A stretch of 64,000 nt of DNA from Arsukibacterium sp. MJ3. Its GTDB lineage: Bacteria > Pseudomonadota > Gammaproteobacteria > Enterobacterales > Alteromonadaceae. The position numbers were made by a program, and so were the translations under genes. The notes below the pieces were generated by a model. The model saw nothing but the letters and a program-made list of their open reading frames with translations. It did no database searches and was not told the DNA's origin. This document shows, piece after piece, positions 27,353 to 35,618 of the stretch. The number at the start of each line of letters is the position of its first letter. Position 1 is the stretch's first letter. Location: contig NZ_LAHP01000001.1 in assembly GCF_000987765.1 (NCBI RefSeq), forward strand, positions 248,001 through 312,000, given 5' to 3'.

Positions 27353-28603
27353 ATGTTAGCAATTTGGTCTGAACGACATTCAGAAGGCAGCCATGACAGG
27401 CCGAATGATCAACGTTCACCGTGGCAACGCGATCGTGCCCGCATTCTGCATTCTGCTGCTTTTCGCCGACTGCAGTCTAAAACTCAAATTTTAGGCATCG
27501 GCCAAAACGATTTTTATCGCACCCGGCTAACACATTCATTAGAAGCGGCGCAAATAGGCACCGGTTTAGTTAATCAGTTGTTAAAAAAATCAGCGCCAGC
27601 TATGCACGCTATTTTACCCGATCCAAGCCTAATGGAAGCGCTCTGTCTGGCACATGATATTGGTCACCCCCCCTTTGGCCATGGTGGTGAAACCGCACTA
27701 AATTATAAAATGCTGGCTGACGGTGGCTTTGAAGGTAACGGTCAAACTTTACGCATAGTGGCAAAATTAGAACCCTACACCCAACATCATGGCATGGACT
27801 TAGCACGACGTACCCTGCTTGGCTTATTAAAATACCCGGTATTACAACCACAACTGCCCGCTACGGCTATCGCGCCAAACCCACTAAACCTGAATAACTG
27901 GAAGCCTGCCAAAGCTATTTTTCAGGCCGATGCCGCTATTCTCGACTGGATATTACACCCCCTTAGTGCTTTTGATCGCGACACCTTTCAACAGGTGGAA
28001 ACGTTGGCGCAATCACCCTTTATTAAATCACGCTATAAATCGCTGGATGCGTCTATTATGGAGTTAGCGGATGATATTGCCTATGGTGTGCACGATTTAG
28101 AAGATGCCATCGTGCTGGGCAATGTTAGTTATTGCCAATGGCAGCATTATACTGGTGATGATCTGCAGCAACTTGGCAGCAAACTGTTTAGTAGTGAACA
28201 TCATATTCGTAAAGATGCGATAGGATCACTAGTGAATCGACTGATCACCTCAGTTGAGTTGTATCAGGCACTGCCTGATGCTACGGAGCCATTAATTCGT
28301 TATAACGCCCGACTGCCCAATGCTGAAACCGCCATTTTACAAAGCCTGAAACAACTAGTCTTTAATTGTGTTATTCGCCAACCCCTTATTCAGCAATCAC
28401 GCTTTCGTTGCCAGAATATGTTAATGCAATTGTTTGATGCTTTTGCCTCTGATCCCAGCCGGCTACTGCCGTTAAATACTCAGCAGCGTTGGCACAGTGC
28501 TAACGACCAACACCAGGGCATGCGGGTAATTTGCGATTATATTTCTGGTATGACCGACGATTATGCTGAACGAATGCATAAAACCCTGTTTGGGCCTTTG
28601 TAA
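27353..28603 (+). CDS. dgt: Deoxyguanosine triphosphate triphosphohydrolase (short-form dGTPase)
   Basis: This HD-domain enzyme cleaves dGTP to deoxyguanosine and triphosphate. The 416-residue protein shows FRRLQSKTQILG near residue 38, the first metal His in TRLTHSLEAAQIG near 63, HD in LAHDIGHPPFGHGGE near 104, and MELADDIAYGVHDLED near 240. It is shorter than E. coli Dgt (505) and belongs to the second type common in Shewanella and Vibrio. Some members of this type are reported to deplete dNTPs during phage infection. AAGGAAGG precedes the ATG. Confidence 0.9.
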   Translation: MLAIWSERHSEGSHDRPNDQRSPWQRDRARILHSAAFRRLQSKTQILGIGQNDFYRTRLTHSLEAAQIGTGLVNQLLKKSAPAMHAILPDPSLMEALCLAHDIGHPPFGHGGETALNYKMLADGGFEGNGQTLRIVAKLEPYTQHHGMDLARRTLLGLLKYPVLQPQLPATAIAPNPLNLNNWKPAKAIFQADAAILDWILHPLSAFDRDTFQQVETLAQSPFIKSRYKSLDASIMELADDIAYGVHDLEDAIVLGNVSYCQWQHYTGDDLQQLGSKLFSSEHHIRKDAIGSLVNRLITSVELYQALPDATEPLIRYNARLPNAETAILQSLKQLVFNCVIRQPLIQQSRFRCQNMLMQLFDAFASDPSRLLPLNTQQRWHSANDQHQGMRVICDYISGMTDDYAERMHKTLFGPL

Positions 28604-28735
28604 CTGGAGAATCCCGTAGTTTTAAATAAACTTCGTTGACTTGCCCTTTAGTAACTGCCCGCGGTCATTATCAAATAGAAGCGCTATAAGCGATGGCGTA
28701 ATATTTGCTAAAACAATAAGCATAGTGGCGCTGTG

Positions 28736-30064
28736 TTATTGCGGTTTCTCAACAAGCTCCTGGCTAGCAGCAGTTAACGGCGTAATACTAAATTCGGTTG
28801 GTATAATATCCAGTCTTACGCCAAAAGCACTACCACTATCTAGCATCCCGTCCAGATATTGCCAGTAACCGGTGGTGTGCTCATCTTGCACAAAACGCAG
28901 CGTAAAACCAACACCGCTGCCCTGATGCAAGTAGCTAACAACTTCACTGCTGCCTTTATTGTCTACTAAATCAAAGGTTAGCATATCTTTTAGCCTGCTA
29001 TTACGGCTAAACACACCGGACACTATTGGCTTAGCCAGGTTAAGATATTCATGCCCTACCGTTGCCGATTTAAGCGGGTTAGCTACAAACTGCTCGGTGT
29101 CAAAATTATATCGATCGCCGCCCTGCATTACACTCAAGCGTACATTTTCAATGTGATAACCCTTAGGATTATCAATGCGCTTAGCGTGTGTAACATCAAT
29201 CGCCGTTACCGCGCCGGCACCAATCACCTGTGCACTGTTGTCCTGAGCGGTGTATACCAGCGCCGTATTTTCATCAATGCCAAACCCCATTGGAAAATGC
29301 ACTTTACTCAACTCAGTTGCTACAATTAAGCGGCCAAAACGGGCTTTACGATCAAAATGTTGGTCAATAATAGCATGTGGAAAAAAGCCTAAGCCCTGTG
29401 CCAATAACAACGGGCCGTTTTCCTGATCCTGTATACCATGGTAAGTATCAGTAGTGCCCTTGGTTAACGCTCCCCAGGAATCGCCGGCGGCTATCATCAC
29501 TTCACTCATCATTGCCGCACCCGCGCTGGTACCACCGATTACCCCGCCACGCTGATATACATCCCAAATGGCTTGAAGCAACACTGACTTTATACCGTTT
29601 GGGGCCAACGTTGCGGTAATATTTAACTGATCGCCGCCTAAAAACCATACTGCGGTATATTGGCTAAGATGCCCTGCTAATTGCGTATCGGTTGCCCCTC
29701 TGCGCCAGGTGCTTTCATCTACATCAGCGGTGTTTTTATCATCAGCTACCGCTACCGGAAATAAGCTCATTTGGTCTTCATCCAGGCCATAGCGCACCAT
29801 ATCGGCTTGAAACTGCTTAAAGTACTTTACTGGCTGGCCACTGGCTGCAGGAATAACCGCTATTCTGGCCTGCAATTCGCCACCGGCTAGCGCTATAAAT
29901 CGCTGATAAATTTCAGCATTCGACCCTGCCAAAGCCCCGCCTACTAATACCAACGACCCTTTATCCAGCATAAGCTTAGGCTGAGGTTTCGGTTTCGGTA
30001 AATCAGCCTTGCTGCAGCCCAATAGCACGCTTAAACTTAGCAATGAAATAACAATATGCTTCAC
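28736..30064 (-). CDS. Lipoprotein of the cyanophycinase (peptidase S51) family
   Basis: S51 peptidases such as cyanophycinase cleave beta-Asp-Arg or related bonds with a catalytic serine. This protein has a lipobox (SLSVLLGC), then GSLVLVGGALAG, VWFLGGDQLNI, and the nucleophile elbow GGTSAGAAMMSE near residue 188, followed by GFGIDENTALV. An ATG at 30079 would give five extra residues, but GGAG inside those codons is ideally placed for the GTG at 30064, giving a cleaner signal peptide. About 120 C-terminal residues beyond the peptidase form an unrecognised domain. Being exported, it may act on peptides outside the cytoplasm; substrate unknown. Confidence 0.82.
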   Translation of the reverse strand: MKHIVISLLSLSVLLGCSKADLPKPKPQPKLMLDKGSLVLVGGALAGSNAEIYQRFIALAGGELQARIAVIPAASGQPVKYFKQFQADMVRYGLDEDQMSLFPVAVADDKNTADVDESTWRRGATDTQLAGHLSQYTAVWFLGGDQLNITATLAPNGIKSVLLQAIWDVYQRGGVIGGTSAGAAMMSEVMIAAGDSWGALTKGTTDTYHGIQDQENGPLLLAQGLGFFPHAIIDQHFDRKARFGRLIVATELSKVHFPMGFGIDENTALVYTAQDNSAQVIGAGAVTAIDVTHAKRIDNPKGYHIENVRLSVMQGGDRYNFDTEQFVANPLKSATVGHEYLNLAKPIVSGVFSRNSRLKDMLTFDLVDNKGSSEVVSYLHQGSGVGFTLRFVQDEHTTGYWQYLDGMLDSGSAFGVRLDIIPTEFSITPLTAASQELVEKPQ

Positions 30065-30216
30065 CAGTATTTGCTCCATATTTATGCTTTTTGGTATTTT
30101 TTATGTATAACAGGCTATTTTATAACGAGTGCCCGAAAAAAACAGCCTACCAGATTTCCACTGGTAAGGGCATCCACTACGCAGTAAGCTATAACTATTT
30201 TAATCAGCTTAAGTAA

Positions 30217-30232
30217 GCAGCGCTAACGCTGC
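30217..30232 (+). promoter_or_regulatory. Hairpin in the leader of the MAPEG gene
   Basis: GCAGCG (30217-30222) and CGCTGC (30227-30232) form a 6-bp GC stem with a CTAA loop, ending 4 bases before the GGAG ribosome site. It may modulate translation or be incidental. Confidence 0.3.
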
Positions 30233-30250
30233 GACCCGGAGACACTATTA

Positions 30251-30649
30251 ATGTTAAGTTCACTACTGCTAACGTTGTTTTTTGCTATGTTACTGCCATT
30301 TTTGGCCAAAGCCCCACTAGCTTTTGCCATGAACAAAGCCGGCGGCTACGACAACAACAACCCCAGAGCGCAACAAGCTGCATTAAAAGGCTTTGGTCAG
30401 CGCGCTAATGCCGCCCATTACAACAGCTTTGAAGCCTTAATTATTTATGGCTGCGCCGTACTAATCGCTATCGCGGCAGGCTCAGGTACGGTAGATAACA
30501 CCACAGTATTATTGGGCTGGCTATTTATCGCAAGCCGCATAGTTTACTTACTTTGCTATTGGCTCGACTACGCCACCCCTCGCTCTATTGTGTGGGGTAT
30601 TGGCATTATCGCCGCGTTTAGCATGGCCGGCAGAGCAGTATTAGGGTAA
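30251..30649 (+). CDS. MAPEG family membrane protein
   Basis: The 132-residue protein has four membrane helices and the bacterial MAPEG pattern: an N-terminal helix, NPRAQQAALKGFGQRANAAH near residue 37, FEALIIYG and RIVYLLCYWLDYA near residue 97. The eukaryotic relatives are glutathione-dependent; bacterial members of this type are mostly uncharacterised. GGAG precedes the ATG. Confidence 0.8.
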   Translation: MLSSLLLTLFFAMLLPFLAKAPLAFAMNKAGGYDNNNPRAQQAALKGFGQRANAAHYNSFEALIIYGCAVLIAIAAGSGTVDNTTVLLGWLFIASRIVYLLCYWLDYATPRSIVWGIGIIAAFSMAGRAVLG

Positions 30650-30686
30650 GTGTATTTTAGTAGCTTTAGGTTAATCCATATAAGCA

Positions 30687-32312
30687 ATGTCAGTTAAATT
30701 TGGCGCAAAAATGAATTCTATATCCCTTAAGCGAAGCGGTATCATCGCTAACGTTATTATTTCAATCCTATTAATGCTGCTAAGCACGATAAGTCACGCT
30801 TCAGCGGCTGAAAATTGTCAGCTGCAGCGGATTGATAACGCGACAGATCATCAGGCCACACCACTTATTGCCGGCCAGAAATCTAACGTGACAGTTAACC
30901 GCGGCGAGAATCAGTTTATACTATCTTGCAGCCTACAAAACAGCGCAGTGTTTTCATTTCAGCGCCATGGCCTAGATGCCTTTTCGCTGCAGCAAAATAA
31001 TATTGACAAAGTGCCGCTACCGTCGGCTGAAGTAAGCTTCTTAATAGATAAAGGCACAACCTCTTCCCAAATAACGCTGCAATCAAAATTTTATTACAAC
31101 CCAAGGTTCCAATGGCACCATATGGACAGCTTTATTGTGTCTAGCCAAAAGCATAATCTTATTATGGGTTTATTTTACGGCTTAAGTATCACACTTATGC
31201 TTTACGTTTTAATTTTAAGCAGTAAAGTCAAAGACAGTGCGTTAAAGCTGTACAGTGCCTATATTTTTTGTATCACTAGTTTTATTTTGCTACAAGAAGG
31301 CCAGTTATACCTTTATATAGCCAGTGATCTGCTGGTGCCGGTTCATATTATTTATTTGTTTAGTATTGGCCTAACGGTAGTCAGTGCAACCTGGTTTATG
31401 TGTGAAATATTAAAAATTAACAGCCAATTCCCACGGGCAAGTACGGTATTTAAATTTATCTCAGTTATCGTACTCATTGCTTGCCTAAGTAGAATAATGA
31501 ATCATAACATCAATACCTTAGCTATCTCCGGTATGATAATGGGCTATGGCACGCTTATCTTAGTTGCGGCCATTTTTTTCACTTCCGTGTTGCAAATGTA
31601 CCGTGGTGTCAGCGATGCCGGCCTGGTGTTCGCCGCGTTACTCATTGTGCTGGTTAGCATGACATTCAGAATTATATTACTGGATAGTAATGTTTTTATT
31701 CAACGCTACGGCTTTATTATCGCGTTTGCCGTTGAGGGTTTTATGCTGGCAATAGTAGTTTCAAGGCGCATTGGCCGAATAACATTAGCCAAAGAAAAAG
31801 CAGAAAACGATGCGGGCCTCGATATGCTTTGTAATATTTTAAATCGACGAGGCTTTACTACTAAAGCAAAAGAGTTGATTAATTTGCAACGTCAAACTGG
31901 CACCACTCTGGGTATATTTTATGTCGACATTGATAATTTTAAACAACTCAATGACCGCTATGGCCACCATATTGGTGATGTTGCATTAAAAGAAGTTGCA
32001 AACTACCTTAATGGAAAAATGCGTATGGAGGATGCGGTTGGCCGTATTGGCGGTGACGAGTTTGTTGCTCTGGCCAGCTTTAGAAATAATACTGAAATTG
32101 ACGCTAAATTTGCAGAATTGAAGCATCACTTTACGCGCTTTAGTTTTAATTTACAGCAACAAGAATTCTATTTATCGGCCAGCATCGGTTTTGCCATTTT
32201 TAACACCCCCCCAGCAGATTTAGATACCCTATTAGCCGCAGGAGACGCCGCCATGTACCAAGCAAAATCACACAGAAAAGCCCAAGCGTTAACAGAAGTA
32301 ACCGCTAATTAA
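30687..32312 (+). CDS. 7TM-sensor diguanylate cyclase (GGDEF)
   Basis: The cyclase makes c-di-GMP from two GTP. The 541-residue protein has a signal-anchor and a periplasmic sensing region up to about residue 150. Seven membrane helices (7TMR-DISM-like, about 155-370) follow, then a GGDEF domain: CNILNRRGFTTKA, FYVDIDNFKQLND, and an intact GGDEF in GRIGGDEFVAL near residue 455. An RMED sequence sits exactly five residues before GGDEF and fits the inhibitory RxxD I-site. An alternative start at 30711 gives a tidier signal peptide. No EAL domain is present. Confidence 0.88.
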   Translation: MSVKFGAKMNSISLKRSGIIANVIISILLMLLSTISHASAAENCQLQRIDNATDHQATPLIAGQKSNVTVNRGENQFILSCSLQNSAVFSFQRHGLDAFSLQQNNIDKVPLPSAEVSFLIDKGTTSSQITLQSKFYYNPRFQWHHMDSFIVSSQKHNLIMGLFYGLSITLMLYVLILSSKVKDSALKLYSAYIFCITSFILLQEGQLYLYIASDLLVPVHIIYLFSIGLTVVSATWFMCEILKINSQFPRASTVFKFISVIVLIACLSRIMNHNINTLAISGMIMGYGTLILVAAIFFTSVLQMYRGVSDAGLVFAALLIVLVSMTFRIILLDSNVFIQRYGFIIAFAVEGFMLAIVVSRRIGRITLAKEKAENDAGLDMLCNILNRRGFTTKAKELINLQRQTGTTLGIFYVDIDNFKQLNDRYGHHIGDVALKEVANYLNGKMRMEDAVGRIGGDEFVALASFRNNTEIDAKFAELKHHFTRFSFNLQQQEFYLSASIGFAIFNTPPADLDTLLAAGDAAMYQAKSHRKAQALTEVTAN

Positions 32313-32330
32313 AAATGGGCTAATACATAT

Positions 32331-32933
32331 TTATCGTTTGGCCGTTAGCAAAAATACCGGAAAAGCGCCATGTGGCTTATGCACCACACTAGCATCTATT
32401 ATTTTAATGTTTTTAAAACCGGCTTTTTTTGCAGCATTTACAATGCATTCTCGTTCAAAACCAAAATGATAAACACCGGTATCTTCGGTATGAAAACTGC
32501 CATCTTCTTTATCAAGATCAGCGATAGCAATTATTCCACCATCATTTAACAGCGCATAAAATTTAACAAACATGGCCTCGATATCTTTTACATGATGCAG
32601 GGTCATTGACGATATAACACCATCAAAGGTATCAGTAATATCAGTAGACACTAAGTCAACTTCAAGGATAGCAATGTCACAACCAAGACTGCCTCGTTTG
32701 CTATTAAGCTGGTCATTCATCGCTTTGGAAATATCAACAGCCGTAATTTTCCGAACAAACGGCGCAATACGCTCAAGCAGCAACCCGGTACCAGAGCCAA
32801 AATCCATTAAGTGCATAGTTCTATCAAAACTTATTGCATCAATCACCGCATTAGCGATATTCGCAACATTAGACACTCTATTATCATCGCTATCGTAAAT
32901 CCCAGCTTTATGTTCGAAAAAATCTTTATTCAT
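32331..32933 (-). CDS. Class I SAM-dependent methyltransferase
   Basis: The 200-residue protein has the SAM-binding motif I MDFGSGTGLLLERI near residue 43. The acidic motif II TAVDISKAMNDQL, SSMTLHHVKDIEAMF and the post-motif DGGIIAIADLDKEDG follow. This is the Methyltransf_11/25-type fold of small-molecule methyltransferases. The substrate cannot be read from the sequence. The ATG at 32933 is preferred over a TTG four codons upstream. The gene is convergent with the cyclase gene and is the last chromosomal-core-like gene before the accessory stretch. Confidence 0.82.
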   Translation of the reverse strand: MNKDFFEHKAGIYDSDDNRVSNVANIANAVIDAISFDRTMHLMDFGSGTGLLLERIAPFVRKITAVDISKAMNDQLNSKRGSLGCDIAILEVDLVSTDITDTFDGVISSMTLHHVKDIEAMFVKFYALLNDGGIIAIADLDKEDGSFHTEDTGVYHFGFERECIVNAAKKAGFKNIKIIDASVVHKPHGAFPVFLLTAKR

Positions 32934-33114
32934 TTGTGTTACCAATTTGAATAGTGCCTAGCGTAATAGGTGTGAGCTTGAGAGCATCCGGCGGTTGCAG
33001 ACCGAATACTGTTGCGACTTGTTATGTGCTCTAGACAAAATCCTTGATACGATTCCCTTTGAAAAACTGTGGGCCAAAAGCATTACGCTCCGCACCTGGC
33101 CTGAAACCCATTGG

Positions 33115-33333
33115 CTACATTCTAATTGTGCCACGTTGCTTGAATTTACCCGATACAATGGCTCCCACCAACTGATCTTCGGTGTAACCCTGAAATTTAT
33201 TTGTATCGTTGGTGAAATTGACAGAATACAGCCCCGTTTTTTCACCACGCTCACCCGTATATGGATGAACTTTTTTCTCATTCTCGTCGAAAGACCACAC
33301 ATCAGGGAAAAACACTTCTTCTTTTAGCAGCAA
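33115..33333 (-). CDS. Small hypothetical protein, cassette-like (72 aa)
   Basis: The product looks soluble and folded (EVFFPDVWSFDENEKKVHPY, EKTGLYSVNFTNDTNKFQGY, and a basic C-terminus GKFKQRGTIRM). The TTG start has a good AGGAG 9 bases upstream. The gene lies directly downstream of the attC site at 33368-33466 in the same direction, exactly where the next cassette of an integron array would start. Function unknown; I do not recognise the family. Confidence 0.6.
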   Translation of the reverse strand: MLLKEEVFFPDVWSFDENEKKVHPYTGERGEKTGLYSVNFTNDTNKFQGYTEDQLVGAIVSGKFKQRGTIRM

Positions 33334-33367
33334 CTTGAAATTCTCCTATTTTGAAGTTGATTTGTGA

Positions 33368-33466
33368 GCATAACATCGCGTTAAGCGGAATAAAATTATT
33401 GGTTAAAACGTGAAGCGAAACGAAAACTAACCAACAATTATAATCAATTTAAACGCCTTGTTGAAC
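33368..33466 (-). repeat. attC-like integron recombination site
   Basis: Read on the minus strand, the site starts with GTTCAAC (33460-33466, an exact RYYYAAC), spacer AA and GGCGTT. It ends with AACGCG, spacer AT and GTTATGC (33368-33374, GTTRRRY with one mismatch). GCGTT of one inner box pairs with AACGC of the other. Inside, AATTGTTGGTTA (33427-33438) and TAACCAATAATT (33396-33407) also pair with one mismatch, so the whole 99 bases fold as an imperfect hairpin, as attC sites do. No integrase gene is in the window. Confidence 0.72.
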
Positions 33467-33540
33467 GAAGCACATGTGCGGCAGAGTGGATCATCGTCGG
33501 TACTTCTTATGCCCTTCAATGGTGAAGGTAAAATAAGGAA

Positions 33541-34011
33541 TTACTCAGCATCAGAAAAAAGAACACTACCACTAACGTAAGTTGAGGACTCTTTTCTATT
33601 TTGTTTGCTCCCAAGAGGTAAGCGTAAACCTAAACCCACATCATCAGAATTAGCAGAAATATGAAAAATACCATATCCAAGTTGAACGCTTTTTGAGGAT
33701 GAAACATAGCTGGCATACCAACCTTCTTGATACTTTAAGCCAATATTAAACCCTGTTGATGAATTCAGCTCATGGTTGCTTTTTCCATGAGAAATGCCCA
33801 AAAATGGTACTAACTTTGTATTTCTTATATGATACTGATAACCAGCACTAACATCCCAAGCACTAATATCTATTGATGATGAATCGCTTTTAGTATTGTG
33901 ACAGTGATAAGGCATACTTCCTGCGTGACAACCATTGCTGTCAGTGCCTCCCGAATGCCCAAGCACGGTAACAGGAAGAAAAACTAGCAGTGATAATATA
34001 GAAACTTTCAA
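33541..34011 (-). CDS. Exported small protein with His/Cys-rich motif (156 aa)
   Basis: A signal peptide (MKVSILSLLVFLPVTVLG) is followed by HSGGTDSNGCHAGSMPYHCH, a motif seen in small secreted proteins of the YHCH type and possibly metal-binding. The remainder looks like beta strands of a small porin-like or outer-surface domain (VSAGYQYHIRNTKLVPFLGI, GLKYQEGWYASYV). TTG start with AAGGA 6 bases upstream. The attC site follows its 3' end, so gene plus attC has the form of an integron cassette. Function unknown. Confidence 0.62.
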   Translation of the reverse strand: MKVSILSLLVFLPVTVLGHSGGTDSNGCHAGSMPYHCHNTKSDSSSIDISAWDVSAGYQYHIRNTKLVPFLGISHGKSNHELNSSTGFNIGLKYQEGWYASYVSSSKSVQLGYGIFHISANSDDVGLGLRLPLGSKQNRKESSTYVSGSVLFSDAE

Positions 34012-34337
34012 TTTACATCCTTATATTGAAATCATAATTGTGTGTAGAACGCTTATTGGGCGGGAAAATCCATATTTAAACAAGCAGCTTTCCGTTTTTG
34101 TAAATTTAGTTTTGATGACATTACAATTATTTTAGATTGTTTACAATAGGTTATAGGGGCATAAAATTTTTATGTGGTAAAAAATACGCAAACTTACGTT
34201 TAATATAATTATACTGGTGATGTTAAAAACCAATCAGATACACAGTGCCGAACGGCTAATGCGCCGCGCCAATACCTTAATGAGCAGTATTAATAGCTAA
34301 ATATTATTAATTAACGGAATTGGTCCAGCCCGCTGTG
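34012..34337. other. AT-rich spacer with no gene recognised
   Basis: About 325 bases of AT-rich DNA between the YHCH-motif gene and the truncated gene copy at 34338. It holds the ribosome site of the former. I see no second good attC site, only a weak imperfect repeat around 34057-34090, and no open frame worth reporting. Confidence 0.5.
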
Positions 34338-34505
34338 TCAGGATAGTTTTATAACGGACACTTCATAAATATGTACCCGCTCCAGCTCGGCCACCCCTAA
34401 ATGGCGAGCGATGGCTTGTTCTTCATCAGTTAACGCTCTGCCAAACTGGCAAATTAAGGTTTGCTGTTGGTCTGCCCAAATAGCAGCAGCTGGAATTATT
34501 TCCAC
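34338..34505 (-). pseudogene. Truncated copy of the HExxH-protein gene at 35919-36350
   Basis: The frame reads AAAIWADQQQTLICQFGRAL and TDEEQAIARHLGVAELERV, then HIYEVSVIK. This aligns over about 50 residues with AANWAEQNQTFIYQFGRAL and VEEKAIACLVKVAAPEQV plus HIYEVPVIK at the start of the 143-residue protein. Homology stops after VIK and a TGA follows two codons later, so the catalytic half is missing. A GTG at 34503-34505 could still start a 55-residue peptide. The copies differ by many substitutions, so this is an old duplication or a remnant of a related module. Confidence 0.75.
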
Positions 34506-34517
34506 TAAACCCGACTT

Positions 34518-35057
34518 CTAATGTTTAGTTTCAATATTTTTAAGTGTGTGATCTAAAATCTTAATGAACTCTTGTGCCCGCTCCGCATGGTCATAATCCT
34601 GTATCGCAATCGCATAATCTACAGAGTCGAAGTGCGAAATTGAATTAATAACATCTAGCATATTAGGTGCCTTAACTTTAAACCTATCAGATATTTCATA
34701 TTTCAAAGCGTCTAGATCATTTAAATCATTGTAATTCCTATATAAGTACCTGATTAAATTTATATCCGAAGGATAATCTACGTAAAACTTTAAAACTTCA
34801 TCTTTAATAATATTATCTGGAATCAGGCTTTCATCAAATTCTACGCCGCTCAACTCAAATATATTTTCATGCAAGAAAATAGTCCCTTTCGATGCAGCAA
34901 AATTGATTACGTCCCAGTTGGTATACCCCTTAGCAATATCGTCACTGTAATCGGCATCCTTATGGACAAGGATCCAAATTATTGCTTCACAATCAGATTT
35001 TAGATGTCTCAAGTCTTTTTTAGCGTCTGCAACAAGTTTGGGGGTAAGGAATGTCAT
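34518..35057 (-). CDS. Hypothetical protein in the rhs-downstream stretch (179 aa)
   Basis: This is an acidic, Asn/Asp/Ile-rich soluble protein with no signal peptide, seemingly all helical (TPKLVADAKKDLRHLKSDCE near the start). It has more AT-rich codons than the neighbouring core genes, suggesting transfer. A longer form from 35087 has no ribosome site; the ATG at 35057 has GGGAGG about 13 bases upstream, so the start is not certain. I do not recognise it. Its place among orphan modules after rhs makes an immunity or orphan toxin-related role possible, but nothing in the sequence proves it. Confidence 0.58.
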   Translation of the reverse strand: MTFLTPKLVADAKKDLRHLKSDCEAIIWILVHKDADYSDDIAKGYTNWDVINFAASKGTIFLHENIFELSGVEFDESLIPDNIIKDEVLKFYVDYPSDINLIRYLYRNYNDLNDLDALKYEISDRFKVKAPNMLDVINSISHFDSVDYAIAIQDYDHAERAQEFIKILDHTLKNIETKH

Positions 35058-35145
35058 ATATTTATGTTTCACTCCTCCCCACAGCATCTAAAGGAACGAA
35101 AATACGTGTCGAGCTAAATTATTAATCATGAGAGCAAAGTTTTAC

Positions 35146-35541
35146 CTAGAGAATTTGGCTTAAAAGGCAACCAGTAAAACTACTAGCAGGTTTATAGTCA
35201 TATTTGAAAACGTTATAAATCAGTGATGATTTAAAGTAAAAAACCGCCATATCTGTTCTCAGGACGACTTCTGCGTCTGCAAGTAAAACCTGTTCATCAC
35301 GCCAGTCAAATACACATTTTTCTGAAGTTCCAGATACTTTCGAAACTGCGATATGCCTGCGAACATTTACCAAAGAGCCATACCGATAGCACTTAATTAA
35401 TGCGTTAATTAATTCTACCTTAAGTTCGGCTTCAACAACGGTAAACGTTTCGCCCAGAACATAGTCAGGAATGTAAATTTTGTTGTTCTTATGGATATAA
35501 ATGTCTCCATGTGCAGAGCCTAATAACATGCTTTTATCCAT
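35146..35541 (-). CDS. Hypothetical protein in the rhs-downstream stretch (131 aa)
   Basis: A soluble protein with alternating beta and helix pattern (GDIYIHKNNKIYIPDYV, VEAELKVELINALIKCYRYG, DMAVFYFKSSLIYNVF). No signal peptide and no motif I know. No strong ribosome site is visible before the ATG. AT-rich codon use matches the neighbouring orphan genes. An immunity-type role is a guess from position only. Confidence 0.5.
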   Translation of the reverse strand: MDKSMLLGSAHGDIYIHKNNKIYIPDYVLGETFTVVEAELKVELINALIKCYRYGSLVNVRRHIAVSKVSGTSEKCVFDWRDEQVLLADAEVVLRTDMAVFYFKSSLIYNVFKYDYKPASSFTGCLLSQIL

Positions 35542-35618
35542 TTCAAACTAAATTTTTCAATAATTGTATCGAAGGAAATTGCAAATATTTGCTATCTTCC
35601 GGGCGGGCTAAATAACAG

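Noticed and set aside
32958-33302. 114-aa minus-strand frame over the 72-aa gene
   Set aside because: It is in a different frame from the 72-aa gene, which has a better ribosome site (AGGAG) and more protein-like composition; both cannot be right.
34057-34090. Another attC upstream of the YHCH-motif gene
   Set aside because: Only a weak CGGGAAA/TTTCCG pairing is present and the RYYYAAC and GTTRRRY boxes are poor.
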